Positions 10,501 to 18,188 are shown, counted from the stretch's first letter. The stretch: DNA of 64,000 nucleotides from Magnetococcales bacterium (GCA_002753515.1 PEAK01000009.1:28561-92560); one strand, 5' to 3'. Notes: generated by a model from the sequence alone, not told the origin. Program-made: numbers and translations.

Positions 10501-10877
10501 ATGACGGCATCATCTTTCATTTTGAGGATCAACCGCGCCTTGGAGCCGGTCACGATGCGATCACCTTCAAATACGGGTGAACCTTCGTCCAGAACCCGTT
10601 TTTCCTTGTCTATTTCGGCGAAAGCCAAGCCTTTCAACTGGGTAACCGAAGCCACCGCCTCCCGTTGCGGCGCTGTTTCCGTTGCTTTGGTGGTTTTGGA
10701 CTCTTTTTCTTCACCAGGGGATGGCTTGGCCCGTTGCGAAAGCTTGTCGCGATCCAGGGCAATACCCTTGTGTTCCACAGACTTTTGCGATCCAAGCAAA
10801 AGGAACACGGCAACAGCGGCAATGCCGATGATGATCAGAAAAGCTACAAACCATTTATTTTGGAACAAGTTTCGCAT
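1512..10877 (-). CDS. Giant FecR-domain, cadherin-like repeat protein
   Basis: A 3121-residue envelope protein. Residues 8-30 are a single hydrophobic anchor. A FecR-type domain follows at about 70-230 (VATMGVRGTEGF near its end), then a Lys/Glu/Ala-rich helical stretch at about 280-480 and a Gly/Thr/Ser linker at 490-620 containing 7-residue SDTSAKP-like repeats. From about 640 to 2800 there are many cadherin/Ig-like beta-sandwich repeats with recurring VNDPP linkers and FxxDxxTGxI cadherin motifs. The last 300 residues are unlike the repeats and lack RTX or LPxTG sorting signals. Adhesion or surface-matrix roles are typical of such proteins; the ligand is unknown. Residues 1943-2555 are a tandem duplication. 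The ATG follows AGGGG. The MshL-type secretin lies upstream on the same strand, a possible but unproven export partner. Confidence 0.85.
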   Translation of the reverse strand: MRNLFQNKWFVAFLIIIGIAAVAVFLLLGSQKSVEHKGIALDRDKLSQRAKPSPGEEKESKTTKATETAPQREAVASVTQLKGLAFAEIDKEKRVLDEGSPVFEGDRIVTGSKARLILKMKDDAVIALGEDSEFLVQKYAFKVRPDNTVNEEDGNKGEVKLNKGSAKFTSGRLGQLKSKPFHMVTPVATMGVRGTEGFIQLNGLGDDQGIEVISLRDEVLVWMEEIDKKVSSSSGEILFLTALIANAEAADLSKAPEVVKRDQMLSGSKKTPPVVFSAPPAKLANAYASTAVQRLPAAAKQALADNLAKSLVAKGAASSVEEVKKILDRSPEALDKLVAAAEEKLQEKTKEDIVKAIETEKQLDQIKEEMKAAETSGDKEKLAELTDKKAALESKSVSPEAVANAKVDDTAAAAALEKTASKVEDFSKEVSKEVKEGKGLSEILEKTAREVKQEIKDQAKAIGIQDYDVAKQLGNAVKAGSAPLTESGGKPPTPGDTTKPVGTETGAKTGGSDAAGGSKDTAATTGGTGKGDTAVAGDTSTKSDTSVKSDTSAKPDTSAKSDTSAKPVDTGAKTTPTAASDPNSVFNNASQSAAATPAPTASTPASSSNTNSNNRPVLKTATFYVPPVMTAQTFAVNDDVPPQTIVGKLVATTTDTSKVLAYTLTPSDVFTVDSATGTITTVAALDYGKASSYTLTATVTDNVADTFTQKITYVTATITINLSKINKPPTVTVPGSFSVNENGQLPLAGVVVADPDSLLTGGDKGVESVKLEVNNGVLNLTDSAGVTVTAGASGSKSLTINGTVVSLNNVLGKIVYNPNQYYRGTDTLSVSVDDLGFQGSGGSLTASGSATIAIKPVNFPPVLTNTNLTFSVDENSPAVTVVGAVQASAPHAPKLTYAIAKGNVGNTFAIDAATGQITVNKDAKLDFETLSTYTLEVSVTDNNTPPLTLADGNAVVTIQINNVNEPPTVVMPAPVSVLEDGKAEITGIVIADPDITSKTPGGDMTARLAVLHGVLTLSDLTGATVIAGGSGSKSVTLQGKMSALNKVMSQLSYAPELHYSGSDTLSVEINDMGNIGSGNPLTVSGSTVITVKFVNYPPVFVSTTYNFSVDETAKVGTVVGSVSTTDIEKDPPTYAITGGNTGNAFAIDATTGQITVAANANLNYLNLPVYTLTVSAQDGPDASPAVAIVPAKVTISLKKMNRPPFITAPSTLNVLEETQATITGIQIGDPDLTLISPEKIQLTLTVQHGTLSVFSDHSQSSKSLVLLDTLANLTKALTNLNYLGDTLYYGADSLAIELNDMGNVGSGTTVPAATTVAMTLTAINHAPTLTAIADVTVNENATVGPLSFQVADLDTAANTLTVTADSSNPTLIPVVNVVISGTDANRTVTIAPVASQFGSATITLTVSDGSKTVGSTSKSFKVTVNPVADRPTVTPATTNEDVQTTSGLVIGRNSVDGAEVTHFKIANITNGTLFKTDGKTMIAEGDFITVDEGATGLRFTPKLNQNSADGTVFGFDVFAATGAAANKVGPDKATAVITVTAVNDAPVLTMPEDQSGLQETALKILGLSIADVDVGTGTEKVTLTVNHGKLTLGTTKGLTFNSGSNNSSAMIFSGTLADLNTALAGLTYLGDYLFYGTDTLTVKVDDLGNSGAVNTPLTDTKSLTITLTHVNHPPVVTQGTAASTFTETEGLGTNTPILLDKTVQVVDVDNANLTSATIALSSGFDPGKDLLSFVGTTKIKTNWNATTGVLTLTGMTTVADYQLALRAVTYTSSSHDPAAGDREITVTVSDGTDSSTAVIYTVTVVPINNPPLMTAGGTLNYTEKDAATPFDTTLTISDPDNVTMAGATVTITSGYQKDVKDYDVLGFTNTTKITGTWDATAGKLTLAGVASTTAYLAALKSVTFYHNGSNPTATDRILATTITDGTDSSVAVTSTVKVTPVNDAPVIVSTGAVTYLEKAAPVVIDAAITISDAEGDSIASATVSITGSDGTTIYPEDRLAFAGQTDVALAYSNADGITGTYSKTTGVLTLTGTATVAQYQAALATVTYANYDATTGLINYNVTGGFRKVKFTVTDTGTPPAPMTSTAVSDTVTVVPVNDPPVLTAPTATVTYTEDATPGVITPAMSIDPNSQFTVTDSESNQILGATIVLSGIPTTNGVGPADTLQFTSQNGITGTWSAVTHTLTLTGTASIANYQTALRSVTYINNSRDPGAGTRTLTWTMTDNGGVANGGNPTSISVTSSLTVVAVNDPPALTTTGAITYIEKAAATIIDSAIAATDAEGDTITGATVKITDNNGVTVYPEDRLAFAGQTNVSGGYANADGITGTYDKTTGILTMTGTATLAKYKAALATVTYANYDAVTGLINYNPTGGIRKVGFTLTDSGVPLVATSSMVTATVTVVPVNDPPVVTAPTAAVTYAEDATPGVITPAISIDPSNQLTITDSESNDIQGATITLTGIPTTSGDGPADTLQMTTQNGISATWDTTTHILTLTGTTTLANYQTALRSVTYINNSRDPGAGTRTLTWQVTDVGGSTNGGNPTSTAVTSSMTVTVVNDPPTVANAASSVSYVEDQEPIGTTNLKHKKVISSTATVTDPDNGTLSGATVTITPATYINGQDALAATVSGNVTATWSAGTGTLTLTGTDTKATYQTVLRTVTYQNTSDNPTYGSRLVQYVVTDSGGSGSSTTALASMQSTVTVYPINDVPVFTSTPATSTYNVSLDPNKNVATTIDSGVVFTDSESDTISGASVVISGNYTAADDVLSLPAAASTYITGATSSYAGGTLTITGNGTIAAYQAALRAVQYKNASNASPTASVRSITYTVTDAGTSYLSGGVVQSTPQSDPKTTASYISQVTVVAKNTTVGNAAAVAALSANANTFFRNAVTSLAGATPQSITFINDNIRTMILSKLNHQLTGSTAGISSVGDIIDTMDVSVTNTPKILVGMRVQALGTVLARLPSSVKNSLLAGVLVNAAPYVGNSTVDILVTVIPSIAGNMITFDGTNSKVDVSFSGISISSINLDTLISSYDGILASLKTDGNLTFFQGGGVPKYVVTGVLGSSGDSTYSGMVAQGIWSAVTGNSSNVPNAATGIRLDHYLPGKISTIQFNITGSSNGGVTLVP
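3213..5049 (-). repeat. 918-bp tandem duplication inside the giant gene
   Basis: Two adjacent blocks of 918 bp (306 residues, about residues 1943-2249 and 2249-2555) each hold the same pair of beta-sandwich domains in the same order. Shared stretches include PEDRLAFAGQT, NADGITGTY and NNSRDPGAGTRTLTW. The frame is preserved, as expected if duplicated by unequal recombination after the domains had diverged from each other. Confidence 0.8.
9180..9267 (-). repeat. 21-bp tandem repeats encoding a Ser/Asp/Thr/Lys linker
   Basis: About four 21-base units encode the 7-residue pattern SDTSAKP/S. They lie between the helical segment and the first cadherin-like domain of the giant protein and probably form a flexible spacer. 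Such arrays tend to change copy number between strains. Confidence 0.8.
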
Positions 10878-11044
10878 CGCCGTGTACCCCTGACACCCAC
10901 GGGAAGGGGCTGGTCACTATCCCCCGGGTTGGATAGCCCAGTTCACCCAGTCTTGCATCATGTTATCTGATTACCCCTTAAATTTCCACGATTATTCAGT
11001 AAAATATCGTAACCGGGAAGTTTCTTTTGTCAAACACAAAACGA

Positions 11045-11098
11045 ACCGATCAAAGGTGCTTTCCAGCGTGGCTTTTGAAGGCCGTTCCTTTGATCGGT
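11045..11098. repeat. Perfect 12-bp inverted repeat upstream of the giant gene
   Basis: ACCGATCAAAGG (11045-11056) and CCTTTGATCGGT (11087-11098) are exact inverted copies 30 bases apart, in the 303-bp gap between the secretin stop and the giant gene start. It could be a hairpin in the leader of the giant gene or a regulator site. I see no other gene or site in this gap. Confidence 0.65.
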
Positions 11099-11180
11099 CC
11101 TGTTCCCACCCCCGAATCTTTTTCAGAATCGGGATCAATCGTCTCTTTGTGTAACAAACACGCCTGGAAATCCAGATCCC

Positions 11181-13865
11181 CTATTGCGATGCCAGACGCG
11201 CCTGGATCCCGGTCAGACTGGCAATGCGATCCCGCGCCTGATTCGCCTCCTTCTGACTGCCGTAAGGGCCAGAACGAACCCGCTGATAGGGCGTACCCGC
11301 CACAATCGCCTGTTCCCGCGTAATCGGCAAACCCATGGCGCTGATCTGGGACTGCACGTTATCCGCCAACGCCTTTTGCCGATAGGAACCCAGTTCCAAA
11401 AACACATCACCCCGGCCGACCGCAGCATGATTGTTGCCCCTGCCCGGACCCGGCGAGCGGGTGAAACCCGGAGGCAGTTGCGACAGTTGATTCAAGGCCG
11501 GCTGCCGATCATAGGCTTGACGATCCGCATTATCCATGGGCATGGAGGGATCCTCCTGCTCTTCCGGCGGTAATGCGGGCCGTGCCGGAGTTGGGGCAAT
11601 CGTATTGGCCGCACTCTGCCCAACATCCGCTGGCAGCCCACCGGTAGGTGCCGGATTGCCACCATTGGTCCCGAGACTCCCCACGCCCCCGGGCATGGTG
11701 AAATCAAGGTAAGACCCACCCGGTGCCATGGCCGACGGCGATGGAATTTCCTGATTTTTCACAGCAGGTTCCGTAGGGACCAACTCGTTACCTTTCCGAC
11801 CACCCTTTTCCGGGGTCTCTTTCTTCTCCGGAACCGGATTATCCTTCGCAGGTTGCCCCATGTCCTTGCCGGGTTGACCGGGTTGCGACCCATCCTTGCC
11901 GGCCCCGGGTTGTTGGTTCGCCTTTCTCACCGGTTGTGCCGTCGCATGAACCATTTTCTGCGCATTCTTCGCCTGTTGCGGCTTCATCTCCCTGGGCTTG
12001 CCCTGGGTCATGACCACTGGCCGCAAGAAAATCACCAGTTCCGTCTTTTTCGCCTGATGCTCCTGATTACTGAACAAGAATCCCACTCCAGGCAAACGAC
12101 CCAGCACCGGCAAACCATTGGTCAGTTCCTTGGTTTCATCCTGCATCAGACCACCCATGACAGCAACCTGCCCGGAATGCACCCGCATCATGGTCTCCAT
12201 CTCCTTGACTTCAATCTCGGGGATCTGGCTGATAACAGGCGCTTCCAAACCGGTGGTGGTCGTATTTCTCTGCAAAGCGGGGTTGGGATCGTTCTTCCAT
12301 GCGTAAATACGTGAAATCGTTGGCCGGACATTCAGGTTAACAATATCCTGGTCCGATATCTGCGGCGTCACCGACATGATCAAACCCACTGGAACCGTAT
12401 TGACCCGGGTATTGAATACCGGAACCTGGGCCGTAGCCGCCGCTGCGGTACCCGTCGTCGTCGTGGTCCCATTATTGGTGGTGGCTGTGGCCGTGGATTC
12501 CAAAGTGAAAAACACCTCGTTCCTCACCACTTTGAGCAATGCCGCCTGGTTGTTGAGGGCCATGATCTTGGGCGATGAAAGAACTTTGGTATTACCAAAC
12601 GATTCCAAAGCCTTCAAGGCAACACCGATCGGCCCGTTGGACCCCTGACCCGTGTTATGATTGATGGTGAAGAAATCCATCGGGGAATCAACAGGATTCA
12701 TTTTGGAGAAAGCCCCGGTGAACGTTACCCCCGACGTGTGGCTGAATACCTGGTTCCAATCGACACCTTCGCGAAAGTCATCGTTCAGCTCAACTTCAAC
12801 AACGGTCGATTCAATCAACACCTGGCGGTGTACATTATCGAGGACGGTGTCCAAATATTTTTGGATGCGATCATGCTGGGCCGACGAAGCGAATACCGAA
12901 ATGATACCCGCCTCAGGATTGATGGAAACCGTACCGGGCGGTTCACTTCCCGAGCTGACATTGGTATCCAAACCACCGCCCGTGGGTGGCACGATGCCCC
13001 CCAGAATATCGCCCGCTCCCGCTGCCGGAATCACCCCGGGAATTGGCCCAGAGCTGGACCCACTCTTGCCCATTTTATCGCCCAAGCCCACAGATGTTCC
13101 CCCCCCGGAGGTTGCCGAGGTACCGCTATCAACCATCGAAACCCGGGCTTCGCTACCGAGAATGGATTGAATATTCTGCGTCAACGTACGCCAAAACCGG
13201 CTGCTCGATGACGTTGTCAGGTGGGTCATCGATTGATTGGCATCATTACTCGACGTATCACTGCTCGTCAAATTGGTCGTACCCTTATTGGCACTATTGG
13301 TCTCACCCGTCGAGACCTGACTGGAAACCTTGTTGCCGCTCTTGGCATCACGTTCCACGTTGATGTAGTCCACCTGGTAAATCTTCAGATAAGCCTTATC
13401 CGGTGAAACAATGACGGTCTCGCCATCAATTTCGTAGCGGATTCCAACCTGCTTGGACACCCGATCCAAAATTTGCGGCAGGGTCTGGTCGATGGCACTC
13501 AGTGTCACCCGACCGGAAATCCCGGGATAAACGTCAATATTTTTGTTGGCATCCCGGGCCAGGGCAAACAATAAATCTCGCACTGGCATTTCCGTGACCG
13601 TAATGGTGTAAACCTCTTCACGTGTCCCGGGATCAACCCCATCCTTCTGGGCAATCACATCCGGCGGTAAATCCGCACCCGCCGTAATATGGGCAGGGGG
13701 ATCGGTGGGACGCAAAAAATGGGATTTTGATGCTTTGATGTCGGTAGTTTGACAAGATGCGATCAAAACACCTCCCAACACCGCCCCCAGGAAAAGGGCA
13801 CTTCGACGGCCAAATTTCCGGGTTTTGGGTTGCATCGGGCGTCCCCGGGGGCGAATAGGCTTCAT
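11181..13865 (-). CDS. MshL/PilQ-type secretin lipoprotein with C-terminal SPOR domain
   Basis: An outer-membrane secretin, the gated ring through which type II secretion and type IV pilus/MSHA systems pass protein. The chosen ATG (13865, preceded by TTGGGG) gives 894 residues; a GTG 66 bases upstream lacks a ribosome site. The N-terminus is a lipoprotein signal ending LIASC. A short secretin/TonB N-terminal domain follows (VTLSAIDQTLPQILD), then the N1/secretin core (VLIESTVVEVELND, VLSSPKIMALNN, VAVMGGLMQDE, ELVIFLRP). A Pro/Gln/Lys/Gly-rich linker of about 200 residues leads to a SPOR-like domain in the last 80 residues (FLELGSYRQKALADNVQSQI). SPOR domains bind denuded peptidoglycan; the fusion is unusual. 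No pilin, ATPase or other secretion gene is adjacent. The giant FecR/cadherin gene follows on the same strand. Confidence 0.85.
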   Translation of the reverse strand: MKPIRPRGRPMQPKTRKFGRRSALFLGAVLGGVLIASCQTTDIKASKSHFLRPTDPPAHITAGADLPPDVIAQKDGVDPGTREEVYTITVTEMPVRDLLFALARDANKNIDVYPGISGRVTLSAIDQTLPQILDRVSKQVGIRYEIDGETVIVSPDKAYLKIYQVDYINVERDAKSGNKVSSQVSTGETNSANKGTTNLTSSDTSSNDANQSMTHLTTSSSSRFWRTLTQNIQSILGSEARVSMVDSGTSATSGGGTSVGLGDKMGKSGSSSGPIPGVIPAAGAGDILGGIVPPTGGGLDTNVSSGSEPPGTVSINPEAGIISVFASSAQHDRIQKYLDTVLDNVHRQVLIESTVVEVELNDDFREGVDWNQVFSHTSGVTFTGAFSKMNPVDSPMDFFTINHNTGQGSNGPIGVALKALESFGNTKVLSSPKIMALNNQAALLKVVRNEVFFTLESTATATTNNGTTTTTGTAAAATAQVPVFNTRVNTVPVGLIMSVTPQISDQDIVNLNVRPTISRIYAWKNDPNPALQRNTTTTGLEAPVISQIPEIEVKEMETMMRVHSGQVAVMGGLMQDETKELTNGLPVLGRLPGVGFLFSNQEHQAKKTELVIFLRPVVMTQGKPREMKPQQAKNAQKMVHATAQPVRKANQQPGAGKDGSQPGQPGKDMGQPAKDNPVPEKKETPEKGGRKGNELVPTEPAVKNQEIPSPSAMAPGGSYLDFTMPGGVGSLGTNGGNPAPTGGLPADVGQSAANTIAPTPARPALPPEEQEDPSMPMDNADRQAYDRQPALNQLSQLPPGFTRSPGPGRGNNHAAVGRGDVFLELGSYRQKALADNVQSQISAMGLPITREQAIVAGTPYQRVRSGPYGSQKEANQARDRIASLTGIQARLASQ

Positions 13866-14014
13866 ATTTTTTTCCCCAATCGTCGTAAAGAAACACACCC
13901 CATGGAACATCCCAAGGATGTGATCGGCCACTGTCAGTCAAGCGGATGAGCAAGTTTCAGGCCAGCGACAAGACGTAATTGAAGGAACCAAAAGGATACC
14001 GCTGTTTTTCGCAG

Positions 14015-14737
14015 TTACGGGTTCGTTGGACAGGTGTCCCGGGAAACCTGCCAACTCCCTGCGGAGACGCCATGCAGACGAACCCGTGCCAAAATGGCCA
14101 AGAATTCATCCCGGGAAATTTCCCGGGCGCCAAAACGGAGCAGATGCTGAGTGGTCATTTGACAGTCGATGATGGAAAAACCCCAACGTTGTAGATCGGT
14201 AACCAACGTGGCGAAAGCCACCTTGGAAGCATCGGGCTGGTCATGAAACATCGATTCCCCAAAAAAACATCCCCCCAATGCGACCCCATACAACCCACCC
14301 ACCAGTTTTGACACCCCATCCACCCCGGGTATCCAGGCTTCAACTGAGTGGGCATACCCCAACTTATGCAACCGGATATAAGCCGATTTCATCTCCCTGG
14401 TGATCCAGGTGCCCGCCCCCTCGGGACGTCTGGCACGCGCACAAGCGGCAATCACCTCGTTAAATGCCCGGTCATAGGTGATGTTGAACACCCCCCTTTT
14501 GATCACTTTCTTCAGGGAACCCGGAACATGCAACCACTCCGGTCGCAATACCAACCGGGGATCCGTACTCCACCACAGCAGGGGATCCCCATTGGAAAAC
14601 CAGGGGAAGATACCCCGGGAATAGGCTTCCAACAATCTTTGGGGCGACAAATCGCCACCAATGGCAAGCAATCCATTGCCCTCAGCCAGGGTCGCCGGCG
14701 GAAACACCGGATCCTTATCCAGAAAAAAAATGGCCAA
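14015..14737 (-). CDS. aat: Leucyl/phenylalanyl-tRNA-protein transferase
   Basis: Transfers Leu or Phe from charged tRNA to N-terminal Arg or Lys of proteins, marking them for ClpAP through the N-degron pathway; cytoplasmic. The 240 residues match the family: GGDLSPQRLLEAYSRGIFPW near the start, WWSTDPR, VGGLYGVALGGCFFGESMF and IDCQMTTQHLLRFGA. Length is normal. The only upstream in-frame start is TTG at 14737, four bases after the polA stop, with GGGGAGG inside the end of polA, so translation is probably coupled to polA. Confidence 0.95.
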   Translation of the reverse strand: MAIFFLDKDPVFPPATLAEGNGLLAIGGDLSPQRLLEAYSRGIFPWFSNGDPLLWWSTDPRLVLRPEWLHVPGSLKKVIKRGVFNITYDRAFNEVIAACARARRPEGAGTWITREMKSAYIRLHKLGYAHSVEAWIPGVDGVSKLVGGLYGVALGGCFFGESMFHDQPDASKVAFATLVTDLQRWGFSIIDCQMTTQHLLRFGAREISRDEFLAILARVRLHGVSAGSWQVSRDTCPTNP

Positions 14738-14741
14738 GGCT

Positions 14742-17465
14742 TCAGTGGGCCTCCCCCCAATTGTGACCCGTACCGATATCCACCTTGAGGGGTACCGCCA
14801 GAGTCATGGCCGACTCCATGGTTGATCGGACCAATCCCTGAACAGTTTCCACTTCATCCCCGGGGGTTTCCAGAACCAATTCATCATGTACCTGCAGGAT
14901 CATGCGACTCCGCAACCCCGTCTCCTGCAACTGCCGATGCAAACGTATCATGGCCATTTTGATCAGGTCAGCCGCCGATCCCTGGATGGGGGCGTTGATG
15001 GCGGTCCGTTCCGCCAATTCGCGCAAGTTACGATTGGAATGGTTGATCTCACGAATGGGACAGCGCCGCCCCCCCAACGTGGTCACATAACCGTGGCTCT
15101 TGGCAAACGCCACGGTCCGATCCATGAAATCACGCACACCCCGATAGCGGTTGAAATACACTTCCATGTAACGCGCTGCCTGAAAATTGGATATCTCCAG
15201 CCGTTTGGCCAAACCATACGAACTCATCCCGTAAATAAGACCAAAATTGATGGTCTTGGCCATGCGCCGTTCCTCCGGACCCACATGCCTCCCATCGGCG
15301 GCAAACAATTCCCGCGCCGTGGCGGTATGGATATCCTCATCGGCGGCAAAGGCCTCCTTGAGACGGTCCACATCCGCCAAATGCGCCAACAGTCGCAATT
15401 CGATCTGCGAATAATCGGCTGACAGCAACACCCATCCCGGCGGGGCGATGAACGCCTTGCGTATGGCGCGCCCATCGGCTGAACGTACGGGAATGTTTTG
15501 CAGGTTGGGCTCCGAAGATGAAAGACGCCCGGTCAAAGCAATGGCTTGGTTAAAACTGGTATGCAAACGCCCGGTCCCCGGGTGAACGAGCTGCCGCAAA
15601 TTATCGGTGTATGTCGACTGCAACTTGGTCAACGAGCGATATTCCAACACCTGGGCGGCAATGGGATGCCCCTCCTCCGCCAATTTGGTCAATACCGTCA
15701 CATCGGTAGAAAAACCGGTCTTGGTTTTTTTGCCCCCCTTGATCCCCATCTCGTTAAACAATATCTCCCCCAGTTGCTGGGTCGAGTTCACGTTGAATTC
15801 TTTACCCGCCAACCGATGTATTTCGTGAACCAAGATCTCACTGCGCCGCCCCAAATCAACCGAAATGGTTTGCAACACCCCCTGGTCGATGAGGACACCA
15901 TTGTTTTCCATATCCCCCAAAACCGGGATCAACGGCATTTCCACGTCAGTGAATAGCTTCCAGGAATCCGCCACGCCGGACAAAAGAGATGCCATTTTGG
16001 CCGCCGCTTCCCACGCCACCTCTGCATCTTCGCACGCATACGGTCCCGCTTTATCCAATGGAACGTGGTCAAACGTAACCTGATTCTTTCCCGTTCCCGC
16101 CACCTCCTTGAACGTGATGGTGGTACGGCCCAACTCTTCCAGGGCGATGGTATCCAGATTGTGTCGGCGGTTGGCACCCTGGAGCATGTGCGACAACACC
16201 ATGGCATCCTTGAAGGGTCCACAAAGAGCAATCCCATATTTTTTTAATAAAACATATTCATACTTTAAATTTTGCCCCACCTTGACCACATGGGGATTTT
16301 CCAGGATGGGCTGCAAACGTTGCAGCACCGGCTCCAATTGCAACTGTCCCTCCGGGGCTGCCGCAGCAACATGGGCGACCGGCAAATACCACGCCCGCCC
16401 CCCACCCCAGGAAAACGACAGCCCCACCAAACGGGCCTGTACCGGGTCGGTTCCTGTCGTTTCGGTATCCATGGAAAATTCCCCTTGCCTTTCCAATTCC
16501 TGGGCAAAGGCTGCAAAATGATCCATGGTGGTAATGAGTTGATAATCGGTTTGACATGTCGTCGGACTTGCAGCCACCACCTGCGGCCCCGCATCGGGGG
16601 CAGCCATCTGCAGTTGCCTGACCAACGAGGTGAATTCCATCTCGGTATAAAACGCCAGCAACCGTTCCCGATCAATCGGGCAACGTTTTAAATCTTCCAG
16701 TGAAATATCCAGAGGAATATTGTTGTTGATGGTCACCAACTGCAATGCCAGACGCACCTGATCCTGACTTTGCTCCAGATTGGCCCGTCGTTGCTTTTGC
16801 GGTATCTCGGACAACCGGGCATACAGGGCGTCCAGACTGCCAAACCGCTGCAACAATTCCGCCGCCGTTTTCGGGCCAATCTTGGGCGCTCCGATAATAT
16901 TGTCCGAGCTGTCACCCACCAACGCCATGGCCTGCGTCAAGCGATCAACCGGTACCCCCCAGATCTCTTCCACCTCCCGAGGCCCAAGCCAACGATCCTT
17001 GCCAGTGTCCAATATTTTGATCGCGGGAGAAACCAATTGCATCAGGTCCTTATCCCCAGAAACAAGAACCACTTCCATCCCGGCCTCCTCCCCTTTGCGC
17101 GCCAAGGTGCCCAGAATATCGTCAGCCTCATAACCTGGCAGTACAAAAGAGGGAATGCGAAAGGCCTCGACCAGCCGAAAAATGGGTTCTATCTGACATA
17201 AAAGCTCATCCGGCATGGCTTTGCGGTTGGCTTTGTAGTTTTTATCCAGGGCGTGTCGAAATGTGGGCCCTTTGGCATCAAAGGCCACGGCGAGGTATTC
17301 CGGCCTATGCTCATCCAAAACCTTCTGAACCATTTTCAAAAAACCAAAAATGGCATTCGTGGGAAAACCATCGCGTCGCGCCAAATTGCGCACACCATGA
17401 AACGCACGGTAGATATATCCGTGGCCATCGATCAAAAATAACCTAGCTGGCGTATCCGTTACCAT
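14742..17465 (-). CDS. polA: DNA polymerase I
   Basis: Repair and Okazaki-fragment polymerase. The ATG at 17465 is preferred over the longer reading frame because family proteins begin a few residues before FLIDGHGYIYRAFHG; this gives 907 residues. Domains: 5'-3' exonuclease (1-290); 3'-5' proofreading exonuclease with intact motifs (DTETTGTD, VGQNLKYEY, YACEDAEVA); polymerase with motif A (SADYSQIELRLLAHL), motif B (RRMAKTINFGLIYGMSSYG) and motif C (QVHDELVLE). All three activities should therefore be present. It forms a two-gene unit with aat. Confidence 0.97.
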   Translation of the reverse strand: MVTDTPARLFLIDGHGYIYRAFHGVRNLARRDGFPTNAIFGFLKMVQKVLDEHRPEYLAVAFDAKGPTFRHALDKNYKANRKAMPDELLCQIEPIFRLVEAFRIPSFVLPGYEADDILGTLARKGEEAGMEVVLVSGDKDLMQLVSPAIKILDTGKDRWLGPREVEEIWGVPVDRLTQAMALVGDSSDNIIGAPKIGPKTAAELLQRFGSLDALYARLSEIPQKQRRANLEQSQDQVRLALQLVTINNNIPLDISLEDLKRCPIDRERLLAFYTEMEFTSLVRQLQMAAPDAGPQVVAASPTTCQTDYQLITTMDHFAAFAQELERQGEFSMDTETTGTDPVQARLVGLSFSWGGGRAWYLPVAHVAAAAPEGQLQLEPVLQRLQPILENPHVVKVGQNLKYEYVLLKKYGIALCGPFKDAMVLSHMLQGANRRHNLDTIALEELGRTTITFKEVAGTGKNQVTFDHVPLDKAGPYACEDAEVAWEAAAKMASLLSGVADSWKLFTDVEMPLIPVLGDMENNGVLIDQGVLQTISVDLGRRSEILVHEIHRLAGKEFNVNSTQQLGEILFNEMGIKGGKKTKTGFSTDVTVLTKLAEEGHPIAAQVLEYRSLTKLQSTYTDNLRQLVHPGTGRLHTSFNQAIALTGRLSSSEPNLQNIPVRSADGRAIRKAFIAPPGWVLLSADYSQIELRLLAHLADVDRLKEAFAADEDIHTATARELFAADGRHVGPEERRMAKTINFGLIYGMSSYGLAKRLEISNFQAARYMEVYFNRYRGVRDFMDRTVAFAKSHGYVTTLGGRRCPIREINHSNRNLRELAERTAINAPIQGSAADLIKMAMIRLHRQLQETGLRSRMILQVHDELVLETPGDEVETVQGLVRSTMESAMTLAVPLKVDIGTGHNWGEAH

Positions 17466-17640
17466 GACTGCTGCCTTTGATGGTCTTGCCACCCCATTGA
17501 TGGGCTCGTGGTCGCGCAACGGCCCACACCCCAACAAAACACGGCCGCGCCCCTCTGTAACATCACCGAGGGATGCGACCGTCTCCAATAGGTGGCCTTG
17601 CCGTGTTTCGTCAAAAATTCAACAAAGCGGCATCCATGCG

Positions 17641-18162
17641 TTAAGCCGCTTTTTCGCCCGCCAAGGCCCCTTTGCCTTGCGCACCCGCATTTTGCAGTAA
17701 CGAAAGCTCTGACGAGGAAAAAATTTTGTCGGTATCCAGAAGAATGACAAAATGGTCGCCTTGTTTACCCATCCCCCGCATAAAATCGGTACGCATTCCC
17801 GTACCAATCTTGGGGGCGGGATCAATATGTTCTGGATCCAGCTCCATCACTTCCTTGACCGAATCCGCCATGGCCCCGATCACCGTCGTCACCTCTTCCT
17901 GCACCACATCGATAATGATGATACAGGTATTGACCGTCCTTTCACTCTTGGCCATGCCAAACTTTAAACGCAAATCCACGACTGGTACCACACTGCCACG
18001 CAGATTGATCACCCCACACATGAAATCGGGAGTCCTCGGAATCTTGGTCAAAGAGGTCCATTCCAAGACTTCCTTGATTTTGGAAATCTCAATGGCATAC
18101 ACCTCTTTATCCAGGTGAAACGTCAAAAATTGCGTTGATACGGTAATCCCCGGTACGCTCAT
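17641..18162 (-). CDS. cheW: CheW chemotaxis adaptor
   Basis: A single CheW domain of 173 residues, which couples chemoreceptors to the CheA kinase in membrane arrays. Typical motifs are FHLDKEVYAIEISKIKEV, the IPRTPDFMCGVINLRGSVVPVVDLR signature and GDHFVILLDTDKIF. The start is 26 bases after the chemoreceptor stop, so the two are probably cotranscribed from the promoter at 19925-19953. No cheA, cheY or cheR is present, so this pair feeds an array encoded elsewhere. A short Ala/Gly/Lys tail follows the domain. Confidence 0.95.
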   Translation of the reverse strand: MSVPGITVSTQFLTFHLDKEVYAIEISKIKEVLEWTSLTKIPRTPDFMCGVINLRGSVVPVVDLRLKFGMAKSERTVNTCIIIIDVVQEEVTTVIGAMADSVKEVMELDPEHIDPAPKIGTGMRTDFMRGMGKQGDHFVILLDTDKIFSSSELSLLQNAGAQGKGALAGEKAA

Positions 18163-18188
18163 AGCCCTATCCTCCCCTGGTCAATCAA

